Source of the DNA: an uncultured Erysipelotrichaceae bacterium
Lineage (GTDB): Bacteria; Bacillota_I; Bacilli_A; Erysipelotrichales; Erysipelotrichaceae
Reading direction: 5' to 3'
NCBI GenBank assembly: GCA_947175465.1
Contig: CAMWMY010000010.1
Span: 1-14,197, forward strand
Length of the DNA stretch: 14,197 nucleotides
Shown: in pieces, positions 7,649-14,117 of the stretch
Numbering within the stretch: the first letter of the stretch is position 1
Layout of the letters: each line of letters starts with the position of its first letter
Program-made: the position numbers and the translations under genes
The notes under the pieces: model-generated
The model's database searches: none
The model's input: only the letters and a program-made list of their open reading frames with translations
What the model was told of the DNA's origin: nothing

Positions 7649-7813
7649 GCATAAAAATGATAGCAGCATACAAAGTCATATGTAAAAGCGTTAATAACGT
7701 GAAGATCACGGGATATCAGTAACATTGCTGCAATTAGCGAGGGTATCGAAAGTATTAACACAGCATATCGATGATTTGTACTGTTATTGTTTTATAGCAT
7801 TATAAAACAATAA
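7649..7813 (+). ncRNA. Structured rpsD leader, probable S4 autoregulatory element
   Basis: The leader between the rpsD promoter and its start codon has several complementary segments. GCAGCA (7663-7668) pairs with TGCTGC (7726-7731), enclosing CGTGA/TCACG (7698-7702/7706-7710). TATCGA (7744-7749) pairs with TCGATG (7768-7773). CAGTAACA (7717-7724) can pair with TGTTATTG (7782-7789). A perfect 13-bp hairpin (7784-7796/7801-7813, loop GCAT) ends inside the AAGGAGG Shine-Dalgarno site (7812-7818). Known biology: in Bacillus S4 represses its own gene by binding a structured leader. The position, length and structure fit that class, but I have not matched it to the consensus model. Confidence 0.65.
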
Positions 7814-7825
7814 GGAGGACATTTT

Positions 7826-8428
7826 ATGTCAAGAATTACAGGACCTGTTTGGAAAATCTCTCGTCGTTTAGGATTTTCTATTTTAGAAACAGGAGAAGAA
7901 CTTCAAAAACGTCAATACGCACCAGGACAACACGGTCCTACAAAACGTGTAAAATTAACAAACTACGGTTTACAGTTACGTGAAAAACAACGTATCCGTC
8001 ATATGTATGGAGTAAACGAACGTCAATTTTACAACACATTCAAAAAAGCAAGTAAAATGCAAGGGGTAAAAGGTGACAACTTCTTATTCTTATTAGAATC
8101 AAGATTAGATAACCTTGTTTACCGTATGGGAATGGCTAGAACTCGTCGTCAAGCTCGTCAATTAGTAAACCATGGACATATCTTAGTAAATGGTAAAAAA
8201 GTAGATATTCCTAGTATGATTGTAAAAGTAGGTTCTACAATTGAACTTAGAGAAAAATCAAGAAATCTAAACATTGTAAACGAAGCATTAGAAGTAAACT
8301 TAAACACACCTGCTTTCGTTGATTTCAACAAAGAAACGAAAAAAGGAACTTATGTTCGTTTACCAGAAAGAAGCGAATTAAATAGCGAAGTTAATGAACT
8401 TCTAGTTGTAGAGTTCTATAACAGATAA
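7826..8428 (+). CDS. rpsD: 30S ribosomal protein S4
   Basis: Primary 16S rRNA-binding protein of the small subunit, which nucleates 30S body assembly and contributes to decoding fidelity. The 200 residues have the full family length. They start [16 protein letters not shown] and contain the conserved [19 protein letters not shown] and [10 protein letters not shown] segments. The S4 RNA-binding domain begins near residue 90 ([35 protein letters not shown]). The N-terminal region lacks the zinc cysteines found in some bacteria, so it is the C-minus form, like Bacillus S4. AAGGAGG lies 7 nt before the ATG. It is a single-gene transcript, outside the alpha operon as in Bacillus, with its own leader and terminator, and divergent from ezrA. 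Confidence 0.98.
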   Translation: MSRITGPVWKISRRLGFSILETGEELQKRQYAPGQHGPTKRVKLTNYGLQLREKQRIRHMYGVNERQFYNTFKKASKMQGVKGDNFLFLLESRLDNLVYRMGMARTRRQARQLVNHGHILVNGKKVDIPSMIVKVGSTIELREKSRNLNIVNEALEVNLNTPAFVDFNKETKKGTYVRLPERSELNSEVNELLVVEFYNR

Positions 8429-8446
8429 TCTTATAAAAACAGCAAG

Positions 8447-8481
8447 TGCATCTATCCTTTGAAAAGGAAGATGCATTTTTT
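8447..8481 (+). terminator. Rho-independent terminator of rpsD
   Basis: TGCATCT (8447-8453) pairs with AGATGCA (8469-8475), continued inside by TCCTT/AAGGA after a one-base bulge. Six Ts follow directly. It begins 19 bases after the rpsD stop codon. Confidence 0.9.
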
Positions 8482-8525
8482 ATAACCTTTTTCCCTACCA
8501 CTTGCTCAAAAGTATATTCATATAA

Positions 8526-8569
8526 ATAAAAAAAGCTTCATTTCTATTTATAAGAAAGATAGCTTTTTC
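8526..8569 (-). terminator. Terminator of the yitT-like gene
   Basis: AAAAAGCT and AGCTTTTT flank an imperfect inner stem (TCTTTCT/AGAAA), with a T-run on the minus strand after the hairpin. It lies about 15 bases downstream of the yitT-like stop codon and is A/T-flanked on both sides, so it may also act as a second stop for rpsD transcripts. Confidence 0.7.
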
Positions 8570-8581
8570 ATTTTCAATATT

Positions 8582-9451
8582 TTAATCTAATGGCTTTTGA
8601 TAAAATCCACCAAAAAATTGTTCTGTTTTCATTACATTTACAATAATACTTGGATCTTCTTCTTTCATAAGTGTAACAATATCTTGTACTTCATAAGAAG
8701 AAACAACAGTATGTAAAATAGAAATTTTCTTTTTACTATACCCTCCATATCCTTCTAAACAAGACATCCCATGTCGGTATTCTTGCATATAGCGGCTAAT
8801 TACTTCCTCTGCTTTTTGTGTTGTTATTTCCAGTGTTACACGCTCATAACGATGATGAAAGGCATCGATAGTTTTTGTAGAAACAAATTGGAAAATAATT
8901 GAATATCCTGCATAAAGCCATCCAAACATTGTTCCAAAGATACATAAGATAATCGCATTAAAAACAAATACATAAGACCAAATCGACTTCCCTATCTTAT
9001 TAGAGACATATAAGGCTATAAAATCTGTCCCTCCTGTAGAAGCATTTCCTTTTAAAGCGATAACAACACTGATCCCATATAAGAAGCCACCAAAAACAAC
9101 ATTTAAAATCATATCATCAAAAAGAGGTGACCATGTAAATACATTTAAAAATAAACTAGTTAACATGAATTGAATACATGAAAAAAAAGTAAATTTAGGG
9201 CTAATACTTTTATAACAAATCAATGCAACAGGAACATTTAGTAAGATAATCGCTAATGATGTTGAAATACTTCCTCCATATAAAGAAGCTACTTTATCAA
9301 TTAGAATGGCTACTCCTGTAAAACCACTTGATAAAAGGTTTGCAGATTGAATAAACGTTTTAATGACATAAGTTTGTAGTAAAGAAGAAACAATAACTGC
9401 TAATAATGATAAAATGAAACGAACTTTTTTATCTTTTAATAACTCTTTCAT
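8582..9451 (-). CDS. YitT-family membrane protein (DUF161/DUF2179)
   Basis: Integral membrane protein of the widespread YitT family; its transported substrate or biochemical role is not established. The 289 residues hold five or six hydrophobic segments in the first 190 (about 12-31, 42-55, 62-81, 90-107, 115-134, 156-190). The family block KGNASTGGTDFIA lies at 134-146. A soluble C-terminal DUF2179 domain (about 200-289) contains GMSCLEGYGGYSKKK and ends NVMKTEQFFGGF. That domain has a ferredoxin-like fold thought to bind a small ligand. The ATG at 9451 has GAGGAGG 5-6 nt upstream. It lies downstream of feoB but is separated from it by a strong terminator and has its own promoter, so it is probably a single-gene unit. 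Confidence 0.92.
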   Translation of the reverse strand: MKELLKDKKVRFILSLLAVIVSSLLQTYVIKTFIQSANLLSSGFTGVAILIDKVASLYGGSISTSLAIILLNVPVALICYKSISPKFTFFSCIQFMLTSLFLNVFTWSPLFDDMILNVVFGGFLYGISVVIALKGNASTGGTDFIALYVSNKIGKSIWSYVFVFNAIILCIFGTMFGWLYAGYSIIFQFVSTKTIDAFHHRYERVTLEITTQKAEEVISRYMQEYRHGMSCLEGYGGYSKKKISILHTVVSSYEVQDIVTLMKEEDPSIIVNVMKTEQFFGGFYQKPLD

Positions 9452-9479
9452 AATAGCCTCCTCGAAGTGTTACCGTATT

Positions 9480-9508
9480 ATTATAAAACGATTTTTTTTA
9501 GATTACAA
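9480..9508 (-). promoter_or_regulatory. Sigma-A promoter for the yitT-like gene
   Basis: On the minus strand TTGTAA (9508-9503), a 17-nt spacer rich in A, and a perfect TATAAT (9485-9480). The -35 begins only three bases after the feoB terminator hairpin. Confidence 0.75.
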
Positions 9509-9510
9509 AT

Positions 9511-9543
9511 AAAAATACTTCCTAAACTTTAGGAAGTATTTTT
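9511..9543 (-). terminator. Terminator of feoAB overlapping the feoB stop codon
   Basis: A perfect inverted repeat with 16-base arms (9511-9526 and 9528-9543) around a single central base, so the real loop uses a few arm bases. The A-rich and T-rich ends make it bidirectional in appearance. The left part of the stem on the minus strand contains two bases of the feoB TAA codon (9544-9542). Confidence 0.88.
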
Positions 9544-11650
9544 ACATGAAAACCCTAGCTACATTGGCTACAATAAAACATACTATAAGCCCTATAATTG
9601 TAGGAAGTAAAAAGGCAATACACGTCCACTTCCAACTACCTGTTTCTTTTTTTATCGTCATACAAGTAGTAGCACAAGGAAAATGAATTAAGGAAAACAA
9701 CATTGTACATATTGCTGTTATCCAAGTCCACCCATTCGCTACTAATAAAGCTTTCAACTCTGATAAATGCTCAAACTCTATCATATATCCATTCGACATA
9801 TACGCCATAATCATAATTGGAATGACAATCTCATTTGCTGGGAAGCCTAAAATAAAAGCAAGTAAAATTACTCCATCGAGACCAAATACATAGGCTATAG
9901 GATCTAAAAAGGTAGAGGCATGTTGTAATAATGGAATTCCTGCAATTTGCACATTGGCCATAATCCATAAAATAGCACCTGCGGGTATAGCTGCACTAAT
10001 CGCTCTTCCTAATACAAACAAAGTACGATCAAAAATAGAACGTAAGATAACTTTTCCAAATTGTGGCTTTCGATAAGGTGGTAATTCTAAGGTAAAAGAA
10101 GATGGAACTCCTTTTAAGATAGTTTTTGATAACCAAGAAGATACACCAAATGTTAAAAGAATACCAAGAATAATAACCCCTGTTAATAATAGCGTTGAAA
10201 AAATACCATCCCATGGTGAAAGGAGCATTCCTGTAAAAAACATACTAATAATGGCAATTAAAGTAGGAAAACGCCCATTACAAGGAACAAAATTATTTGT
10301 AAGAATAGCGACTAATCGCTCTCTTGGACTATCAATAATACGACATCCACTCACCCCAACAGCATTACATCCAAATCCCATGCACATGGTCAGTGCTTGT
10401 TTCCCACAAGTTTTTGCTTTATGAAAATAGCGATCTAAATTAAACGCAATTCTAGGCAAATATCCAAAATCTTCAAGTAATGTAAATAGTGGGAAGAAAA
10501 TAGCCATCGGTGGTAACATAACTGAGATCACCCATCCTGTTGTACGTAACACACCAGATGTAAGAAAATCTTTTAACCATGGACTTACATGAAGAAGCGA
10601 TAACCCTTGATCTGTATATAATTCTATGTGATGAAAAATATCACTTAGCCATTGTCCTGGTACATTAGAAGCACTAATGGTGATCCAAAAAATAAAAGAC
10701 AAAAGACATAGCATAATAAGAACTCCATATACTTTATGCGTTAATATTCGATCTAAGCGCATATCTTTTTCTAAATAATGATCATCATGAAATTGTATAC
10801 ATTCTTGTGCAATTTCTTTCGCTTTTTCATTAATTTTATTTACAATCAATTCTTCATAGTGAAGATCCAACTTTTGTTCTTGAAGAGATAACTTACCTTT
10901 TTGAATAGCTTTTTCTAATTTTCCACCTTGATCTTCTAAATATTCATAAAAGCGAGCATCTTGAATACTTGGATCTAAAAGTTTAAGTAAAAAAAAGCGT
11001 TGATTCATCGTATCTATAGAGATGCTAGCTTTCATATCATATAAAATTTCTTCCAACTTTTCATCGTATACAACAATGGTAGGATGTTTTTCATATTTTT
11101 TATAAGCTGTATCTTTTATTGCTTTTTTCAGTTCTTCAAATCCAACTTGATGTCGCGCACTCATCGATACAACTTCAATTCCTAATCTCTTTTTTAATTT
11201 AGCAACATGAACTTCAATTTTTTTCTTATTTGCTTCGTCCATTAAATTTAAACATAAGACTACACGACTTGTAATCTCCAATGTTTGAAGCACAAGATTT
11301 AAATTTCGCTCTAAGCATGTACTATCACATACAACAACACATACATCATATTTTTCAAAACATATATAATCTCTAGTAACTTCTTCTTCTTTTGAATGAG
11401 CCATTAAAGAATACGTTCCTGGTAAATCAATCATCGTATATTTTTGATTATCGTATATATATTCTCCAGTCGCAATGCTTACAGTCTTTCCTGCCCAATT
11501 TCCTGTGTGTTGTTTCATCCCTGTTAAAGCATTAAAAACTGTACTTTTTCCAACATTTGGATTTCCAACTAAAGCAATTTTATAATTTCTTTTTTCTTCA
11601 TATAATTCATTAATTTGGTGATTCATTTCAACCATCTTAGAAAATAACAT
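9542..11650 (-). CDS. feoB: Ferrous iron transporter FeoB
   Basis: Membrane transporter for Fe(II) uptake, with an N-terminal cytosolic GTPase domain. The 702 residues are normal for the family. The G domain has G1 GNPNVGKST (29-37), G3 DLPGTY (75-80), G4 NLMD (135-138) and G5 SAR (164-166). A helical GDI-like region (about 180-290) follows. The membrane domain begins near 307 and holds two mirrored gate regions. Its conserved gate blocks are GFGCNAVGVSGCR (425-437) and NNFVPCNGRFPTLI (452-465). This differs from the E. coli-type GFGCN-x-PA motif and fits a Firmicutes-anaerobe clade. About 25 residues precede the G1 strand, more than in E. coli FeoB. The start at 11650 has GGGGG about 7-8 nt upstream and is 3 nt past the feoA stop codon. 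Confidence 0.96.
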   Translation of the reverse strand: MLFSKMVEMNHQINELYEEKRNYKIALVGNPNVGKSTVFNALTGMKQHTGNWAGKTVSIATGEYIYDNQKYTMIDLPGTYSLMAHSKEEEVTRDYICFEKYDVCVVVCDSTCLERNLNLVLQTLEITSRVVLCLNLMDEANKKKIEVHVAKLKKRLGIEVVSMSARHQVGFEELKKAIKDTAYKKYEKHPTIVVYDEKLEEILYDMKASISIDTMNQRFFLLKLLDPSIQDARFYEYLEDQGGKLEKAIQKGKLSLQEQKLDLHYEELIVNKINEKAKEIAQECIQFHDDHYLEKDMRLDRILTHKVYGVLIMLCLLSFIFWITISASNVPGQWLSDIFHHIELYTDQGLSLLHVSPWLKDFLTSGVLRTTGWVISVMLPPMAIFFPLFTLLEDFGYLPRIAFNLDRYFHKAKTCGKQALTMCMGFGCNAVGVSGCRIIDSPRERLVAILTNNFVPCNGRFPTLIAIISMFFTGMLLSPWDGIFSTLLLTGVIILGILLTFGVSSWLSKTILKGVPSSFTLELPPYRKPQFGKVILRSIFDRTLFVLGRAISAAIPAGAILWIMANVQIAGIPLLQHASTFLDPIAYVFGLDGVILLAFILGFPANEIVIPIMIMAYMSNGYMIEFEHLSELKALLVANGWTWITAICTMLFSLIHFPCATTCMTIKKETGSWKWTCIAFLLPTIIGLIVCFIVANVARVFM

Positions 11651-11653
11651 AAC

Positions 11654-11884
11654 CTACCCCCTTCTTTGAACATAGATAGCACTTGCTTCTTCTTTTCGAA
11701 GGGCAATTAGCGTACCTTTAATAAGATAAGCACGCATATCTTTTGAGGTATTTTCTAACATTGGTTTAATAAACGCACCATGTATAATCCCTAAATCCAA
11801 TAATCTTCTTTTAATGCTTCCTTGACATTTTACTTCTTGTACTTCTACTTCTTCATATAAAATAGTATCACTTAATAAGTGCAT
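11654..11884 (-). CDS. feoA: Ferrous iron transport accessory protein FeoA
   Basis: Small cytosolic SH3-like protein needed for full FeoB function, probably by contacting its GTPase domain. The 76-residue product (MHLLSDTILYEEVEV) has typical FeoA length. The core RRLLDLGIIHGAFIKPM (about 26-42) matches the family signature of a leucine-rich turn followed by a G-rich strand, and the ending ALRKEEASAIYVQ is the family C-terminal strand. I place the start at 11884 because AGGAGGGG lies 5 nt upstream; an earlier in-frame ATG at 11923 has no SD. The gene is the first of the feoA-feoB pair and is divergent from the M15 peptidase gene. Iron-responsive control is expected for the family; a candidate operator is listed separately. 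Confidence 0.92.
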   Translation of the reverse strand: MHLLSDTILYEEVEVQEVKCQGSIKRRLLDLGIIHGAFIKPMLENTSKDMRAYLIKGTLIALRKEEASAIYVQRRG

Positions 11885-11932
11885 ATCTTCCCCTCCTGTT
11901 ATTAGTGTATCTATTCTTATCATGGGTGTGAC

Positions 11933-11951
11933 AATTATCCTTTAGATAAAT
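11933..11951. promoter_or_regulatory. Imperfect palindrome between feoA and the peptidase gene, candidate metalloregulator site
   Basis: AATTATC (11933-11939), a 5-nt spacer, then GATAAAT (11945-11951): six of seven arm positions are complementary. It adjoins the TTGTCA -35-like element for feoA on the minus strand (11934-11929), for which the matching -10 is poor. It is A/T-rich like Fur or DtxR-family boxes but matches neither the Fur 7-1-7 nor the PerR box well. Operator function is an inference from place and symmetry. Confidence 0.3.
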
Positions 11952-12030
11952 ACCTATAAAAGAGCTTTCCTTTTTCTTTACGCACATAAAATAGCCTTCT
12001 TCATACACTAAGATGAAAGGAGGAGTCCCA

Positions 12031-12711
12031 TTGGCAAAAATATTTGTTTATAACGTATATACAAACGCTGTAGAAGTCTTTTATCGAAATGAAGATGATC
12101 CTATGCCTTATTCTTATGGAAGAACAATGCTTGTGAAAGAATTTCGTGGATCTTCTCGCTCTAGTGTATTATGGACAACAAATGCTGCAATGGAAGCTTG
12201 GAATGCTACTAGACGTGAGTATGGAAATCCTATTCCCTTTCGCTATGCTTTCAAGCGTATATGGGAGGGTGGTCATGGGAAACAATCCCAACATTATGCA
12301 GGTGTAGCCTTTGATGTTGGTCAATCCCTTACACAGGCACAACGTAATCGTATATGGCAAGTAGCGAAAAACTTAGGTGTTTGGGTATATGTAGAACCTC
12401 AAAATATGACACCAACTTGGGTGCACTTTGATAAGCGAATTGGTCCTCCAGCTTGTAGTGCTGGATACCCAGTTGTAAGAAATGGAAGTAGAGGTATCTA
12501 TGTTTTAGTACTCCAAGATGCCTTAAATGCTCTTGGCTATAGTACAAAAACATTAGATGGCTTTTTCGGTCCAAATACAAGAAATGCTTTAATTGCTTAT
12601 CAACGCAATAATGGCTTAAGCGCAGATGGTATATGTGGATGTGCTAGTTGGACAAGAATCACCAGTGAAGTCGTTGGTATTGGTAGAACACCTACTGTCA
12701 TTGATCCTTAA
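12031..12711 (+). CDS. M15-type (D-Ala-D-Ala/L-Ala-D-Glu) peptidoglycan peptidase with a PG-binding domain
   Basis: Likely zinc peptidase that cleaves stem peptides or cross-links of peptidoglycan. The catalytic domain has the M15 signature S-x-H-x-x-G-x-A-x-D in SQHYAGVAFDVG (H88, D95) and the third zinc ligand in TWVHFD (H132). A C-terminal PG_binding_1 domain (about 147-210) shows VLQDALNALGY, DGFFGPNTRNALIAYQRNNGL and DG-x-CG. I set the start at TTG 12031 (226 residues), because AAAGGAGG (12016-12023) lies 7 nt upstream. The in-frame ATG at 12013 contains that SD in its own first codons and has none before it. No signal peptide or membrane segment is visible, so export would need lysis, a holin, sporulation or a non-classical route. 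It is a single gene, divergent from feoA, with its own terminator and no phage genes nearby. Confidence 0.85.
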   Translation: MAKIFVYNVYTNAVEVFYRNEDDPMPYSYGRTMLVKEFRGSSRSSVLWTTNAAMEAWNATRREYGNPIPFRYAFKRIWEGGHGKQSQHYAGVAFDVGQSLTQAQRNRIWQVAKNLGVWVYVEPQNMTPTWVHFDKRIGPPACSAGYPVVRNGSRGIYVLVLQDALNALGYSTKTLDGFFGPNTRNALIAYQRNNGLSADGICGCASWTRITSEVVGIGRTPTVIDP

Positions 12712-12724
12712 TCTATAACGAATA

Positions 12725-12755
12725 AAAAAGGTGTTATCCAAACTAACACCTTTTT
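12725..12755 (+). terminator. Terminator after the M15 peptidase gene
   Basis: AAAAAGGTGTTA (12725-12736) and TAACACCTTTTT (12744-12755) form a perfect 12-base inverted repeat with a 7-nt loop, starting 13 bases after the stop codon. The A-run and T-run make it potentially bidirectional. Confidence 0.93.
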
Positions 12756-12796
12756 CTATAAACTATGATTCTACATATTCCTTACTTAATTCTTTA

Positions 12797-12842
12797 TAAA
12801 AAAAAGATAAAGAAACATACCTTTTATGTATGATCTTTATCT
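12797..12842 (-). terminator. Terminator of the 310-residue membrane protein gene
   Basis: On the minus strand AGATAAAGA (12842-12834) pairs with TCTTTATCT (12813-12805), and CATAC/GTATG pair inside. Eight Ts follow on the minus strand (12804-12797). It lies about 30 bases past the stop codon and converges with the peptidase terminator. Confidence 0.85.
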
Positions 12843-12870
12843 CTCACTCCTATTTTCCTTTCTACATAAA

Positions 12871-13803
12871 TTAAGAAAGTTTACGACTCCATTTTTCATC
12901 TTTTTGATTTTTTATAATCTGAATAGCCGATATAACAATTCCAACAGCACTAAATGCAACTACATAAAGTAAGTTTTCATAATAAGCATCAATATTAACA
13001 TTTCTTCCTTTTAAAAGTTCTGGAACTCTCATGAAGAGTGAAAAAATATTTTCATCTCTATATTCTTTAAATTCTGAAAATTGAAGAGCAGCATCTATAT
13101 TTATAGCTATATAGCATGTTAGAAGAATAAATATAGAAGAAATAATAATACCTTTGTATGATAATTTTCCTGCTAACATCTGATATCCTGCTAAGCTAGC
13201 TAAAGATAAAAGTATCCCTCCTACAAAAGATATACTACCCATTGACAAGAAAAATACTACAACTACTCCTCCAAGTAAAGCTCCTAAAAAAGCTCCAAGT
13301 ATTCCCTTTAATACATTCTCTTTTTTATCATTAGCATATACTTTATTCGCTAAATTATTTTTATAACATTCATGACAAATACTTGTTTGATGCCCTGTAA
13401 TATTATAAATACTAATTTCGCTTTCTTTTGTTCCACAGTAAGAACAAGCATTTTCATAACCTTCCGCTTTCAAAGAAGAAACAATTTGATCCAAAGCATC
13501 CCTAATTGTCATAGCAATTGCATCTGCTTTGTTTGAATTAGGCGTGATTGTGTAAATAACTTCATTTCTTTCTACCGTACAAGAAGTAATCGCACTATTG
13601 CCTTGAATTGCATATTGCATTTCACTTTCTATTGGTGCTCTATTATCTCTACTAAGACCGAAAACAAGTTTGTACTGTTTCTTATTACATGGAATTAAAA
13701 TTACGTTGTATCCTTCATACACATCATGAGCGATTTTTAAATTTTCATGGTATGAAAAATATAATATATTAGCAATCGATTCTAATTTTTTATTCTCTAT
13801 CAT
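12871..13803 (-). CDS. Hypothetical membrane protein with a CxxC-x19-CxxC zinc-ribbon-like motif
   Basis: I do not recognise this protein; function unknown. The 310 residues divide into three parts. A soluble N-terminal region (1-115) alternates strand-like and helical segments. A four-cysteine motif (C120, C123, C143, C146: CSYCG and CHEC, 19 residues apart) probably binds zinc. The membrane region has about four helices (168-188, 190-210, 216-237, 277-297). The 168-188 helix is Gly-rich (GILGAFLGALLGG), and a short loop of about 40 residues (238-276) precedes the last helix. The C-terminus is basic. No signal peptide precedes the soluble part, so residues 1-165 should be cytosolic. The ATG at 13803 follows AGGAG with about 8 nt spacing. 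It is monocistronic with a long leader and a strong terminator. Confidence 0.8.
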   Translation of the reverse strand: MIENKKLESIANILYFSYHENLKIAHDVYEGYNVILIPCNKKQYKLVFGLSRDNRAPIESEMQYAIQGNSAITSCTVERNEVIYTITPNSNKADAIAMTIRDALDQIVSSLKAEGYENACSYCGTKESEISIYNITGHQTSICHECYKNNLANKVYANDKKENVLKGILGAFLGALLGGVVVVFFLSMGSISFVGGILLSLASLAGYQMLAGKLSYKGIIISSIFILLTCYIAINIDAALQFSEFKEYRDENIFSLFMRVPELLKGRNVNIDAYYENLLYVVAFSAVGIVISAIQIIKNQKDEKWSRKLS

Positions 13804-14088
13804 ATTCCTATCTCCTATCTAACTTTTCCCTGTATTTTCATACTTAAAATCATATAAGTACTCTTTTCATTCACATTCATAAATAATTTTATGAAACTTT
13901 ATACATTTATATTCTTAAAAAATTATTTATTAATAAAATAAAAAGTGATACCTTTTGACACACTTCCCCAGCCAATCTAAATACTCAAAAAGAGTCACAT
14001 TCCCCAACTATACTTTCCTTTTATCTATCAACTCCTCTAATATAGTTGAAAAGTTTTTATTATTTAAAAATTATCCTTTTCTTTGCCC
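13804..14088 (-). other. Long AT-rich leader of the 310-residue protein gene
   Basis: This stretch holds no convincing full gene. It contains a perfect 8-bp hairpin TTCATAAA/TTTATGAA (13876-13883/13888-13895). It also holds the separated complementary pair AACTATA (14046-14040) and TATAGTT (14012-14006), and a 25-codon ORF (next entry). An AGAGGAG sequence (14038-14032) is not followed by a usable reading frame. The function of the leader is unknown. Confidence 0.4.
13930..14007 (-). CDS. Possible 25-codon ORF in the leader of the 310-residue protein gene
   Basis: On the minus strand a TTG at 14007 lies 5 nt after AAAGGAAAG and opens a frame reading LGNVTLFEYLDWLGKC and on to a TAA at 13930-13932. 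The stretch VTLFEYLDWLGK looks protein-like. It faintly recalls the N-terminus of DUF2974 (Mbeg1-like) proteins (…DYLDWRGD…), so it could be a decayed gene remnant or a leader peptide. Without a standard start codon or conservation data this is weak. Confidence 0.2.
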   Translation of the reverse strand: MGNVTLFEYLDWLGKCVKRYHFLFY

Positions 14089-14117
14089 ATTATACCTAAA
14101 AAATGTGCAAAAGTCTA
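14089..14117 (-). promoter_or_regulatory. Promoter upstream of the 310-residue protein gene
   Basis: On the minus strand TAGACT (14117-14112), a 17-nt spacer, and a perfect TATAAT (14094-14089). Transcription would start near 14082, leaving about 280 nt before the start codon at 13803. No better promoter is evident closer to the gene. Beyond this site (14118-14197) I see nothing I can support. Confidence 0.6.

Noticed and set aside
7649..7825. T-box or metabolite riboswitch in the rpsD leader
   Set aside because: No T-box core sequence, no antiterminator/terminator with a T-run, and the downstream gene is S4, for which protein autoregulation is the known mechanism.
11885..11923. Longer N-terminus for FeoA from ATG 11923
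   Set aside because: No SD before it, whereas AGGAGGGG lies at ideal distance from ATG 11884; 76 residues is the normal FeoA size.
12003..12010. CATACACT, matching the sigma-E -10 consensus, upstream of the M15 peptidase gene
   Set aside because: No sigma-E -35 lies at the right distance, and the transcript would start on the Shine-Dalgarno site itself.
12013..12030. ATG at 12013 as the peptidase start
   Set aside because: The Shine-Dalgarno sequence lies after it, inside its first codons, and points to TTG at 12031; nothing SD-like precedes 12013.
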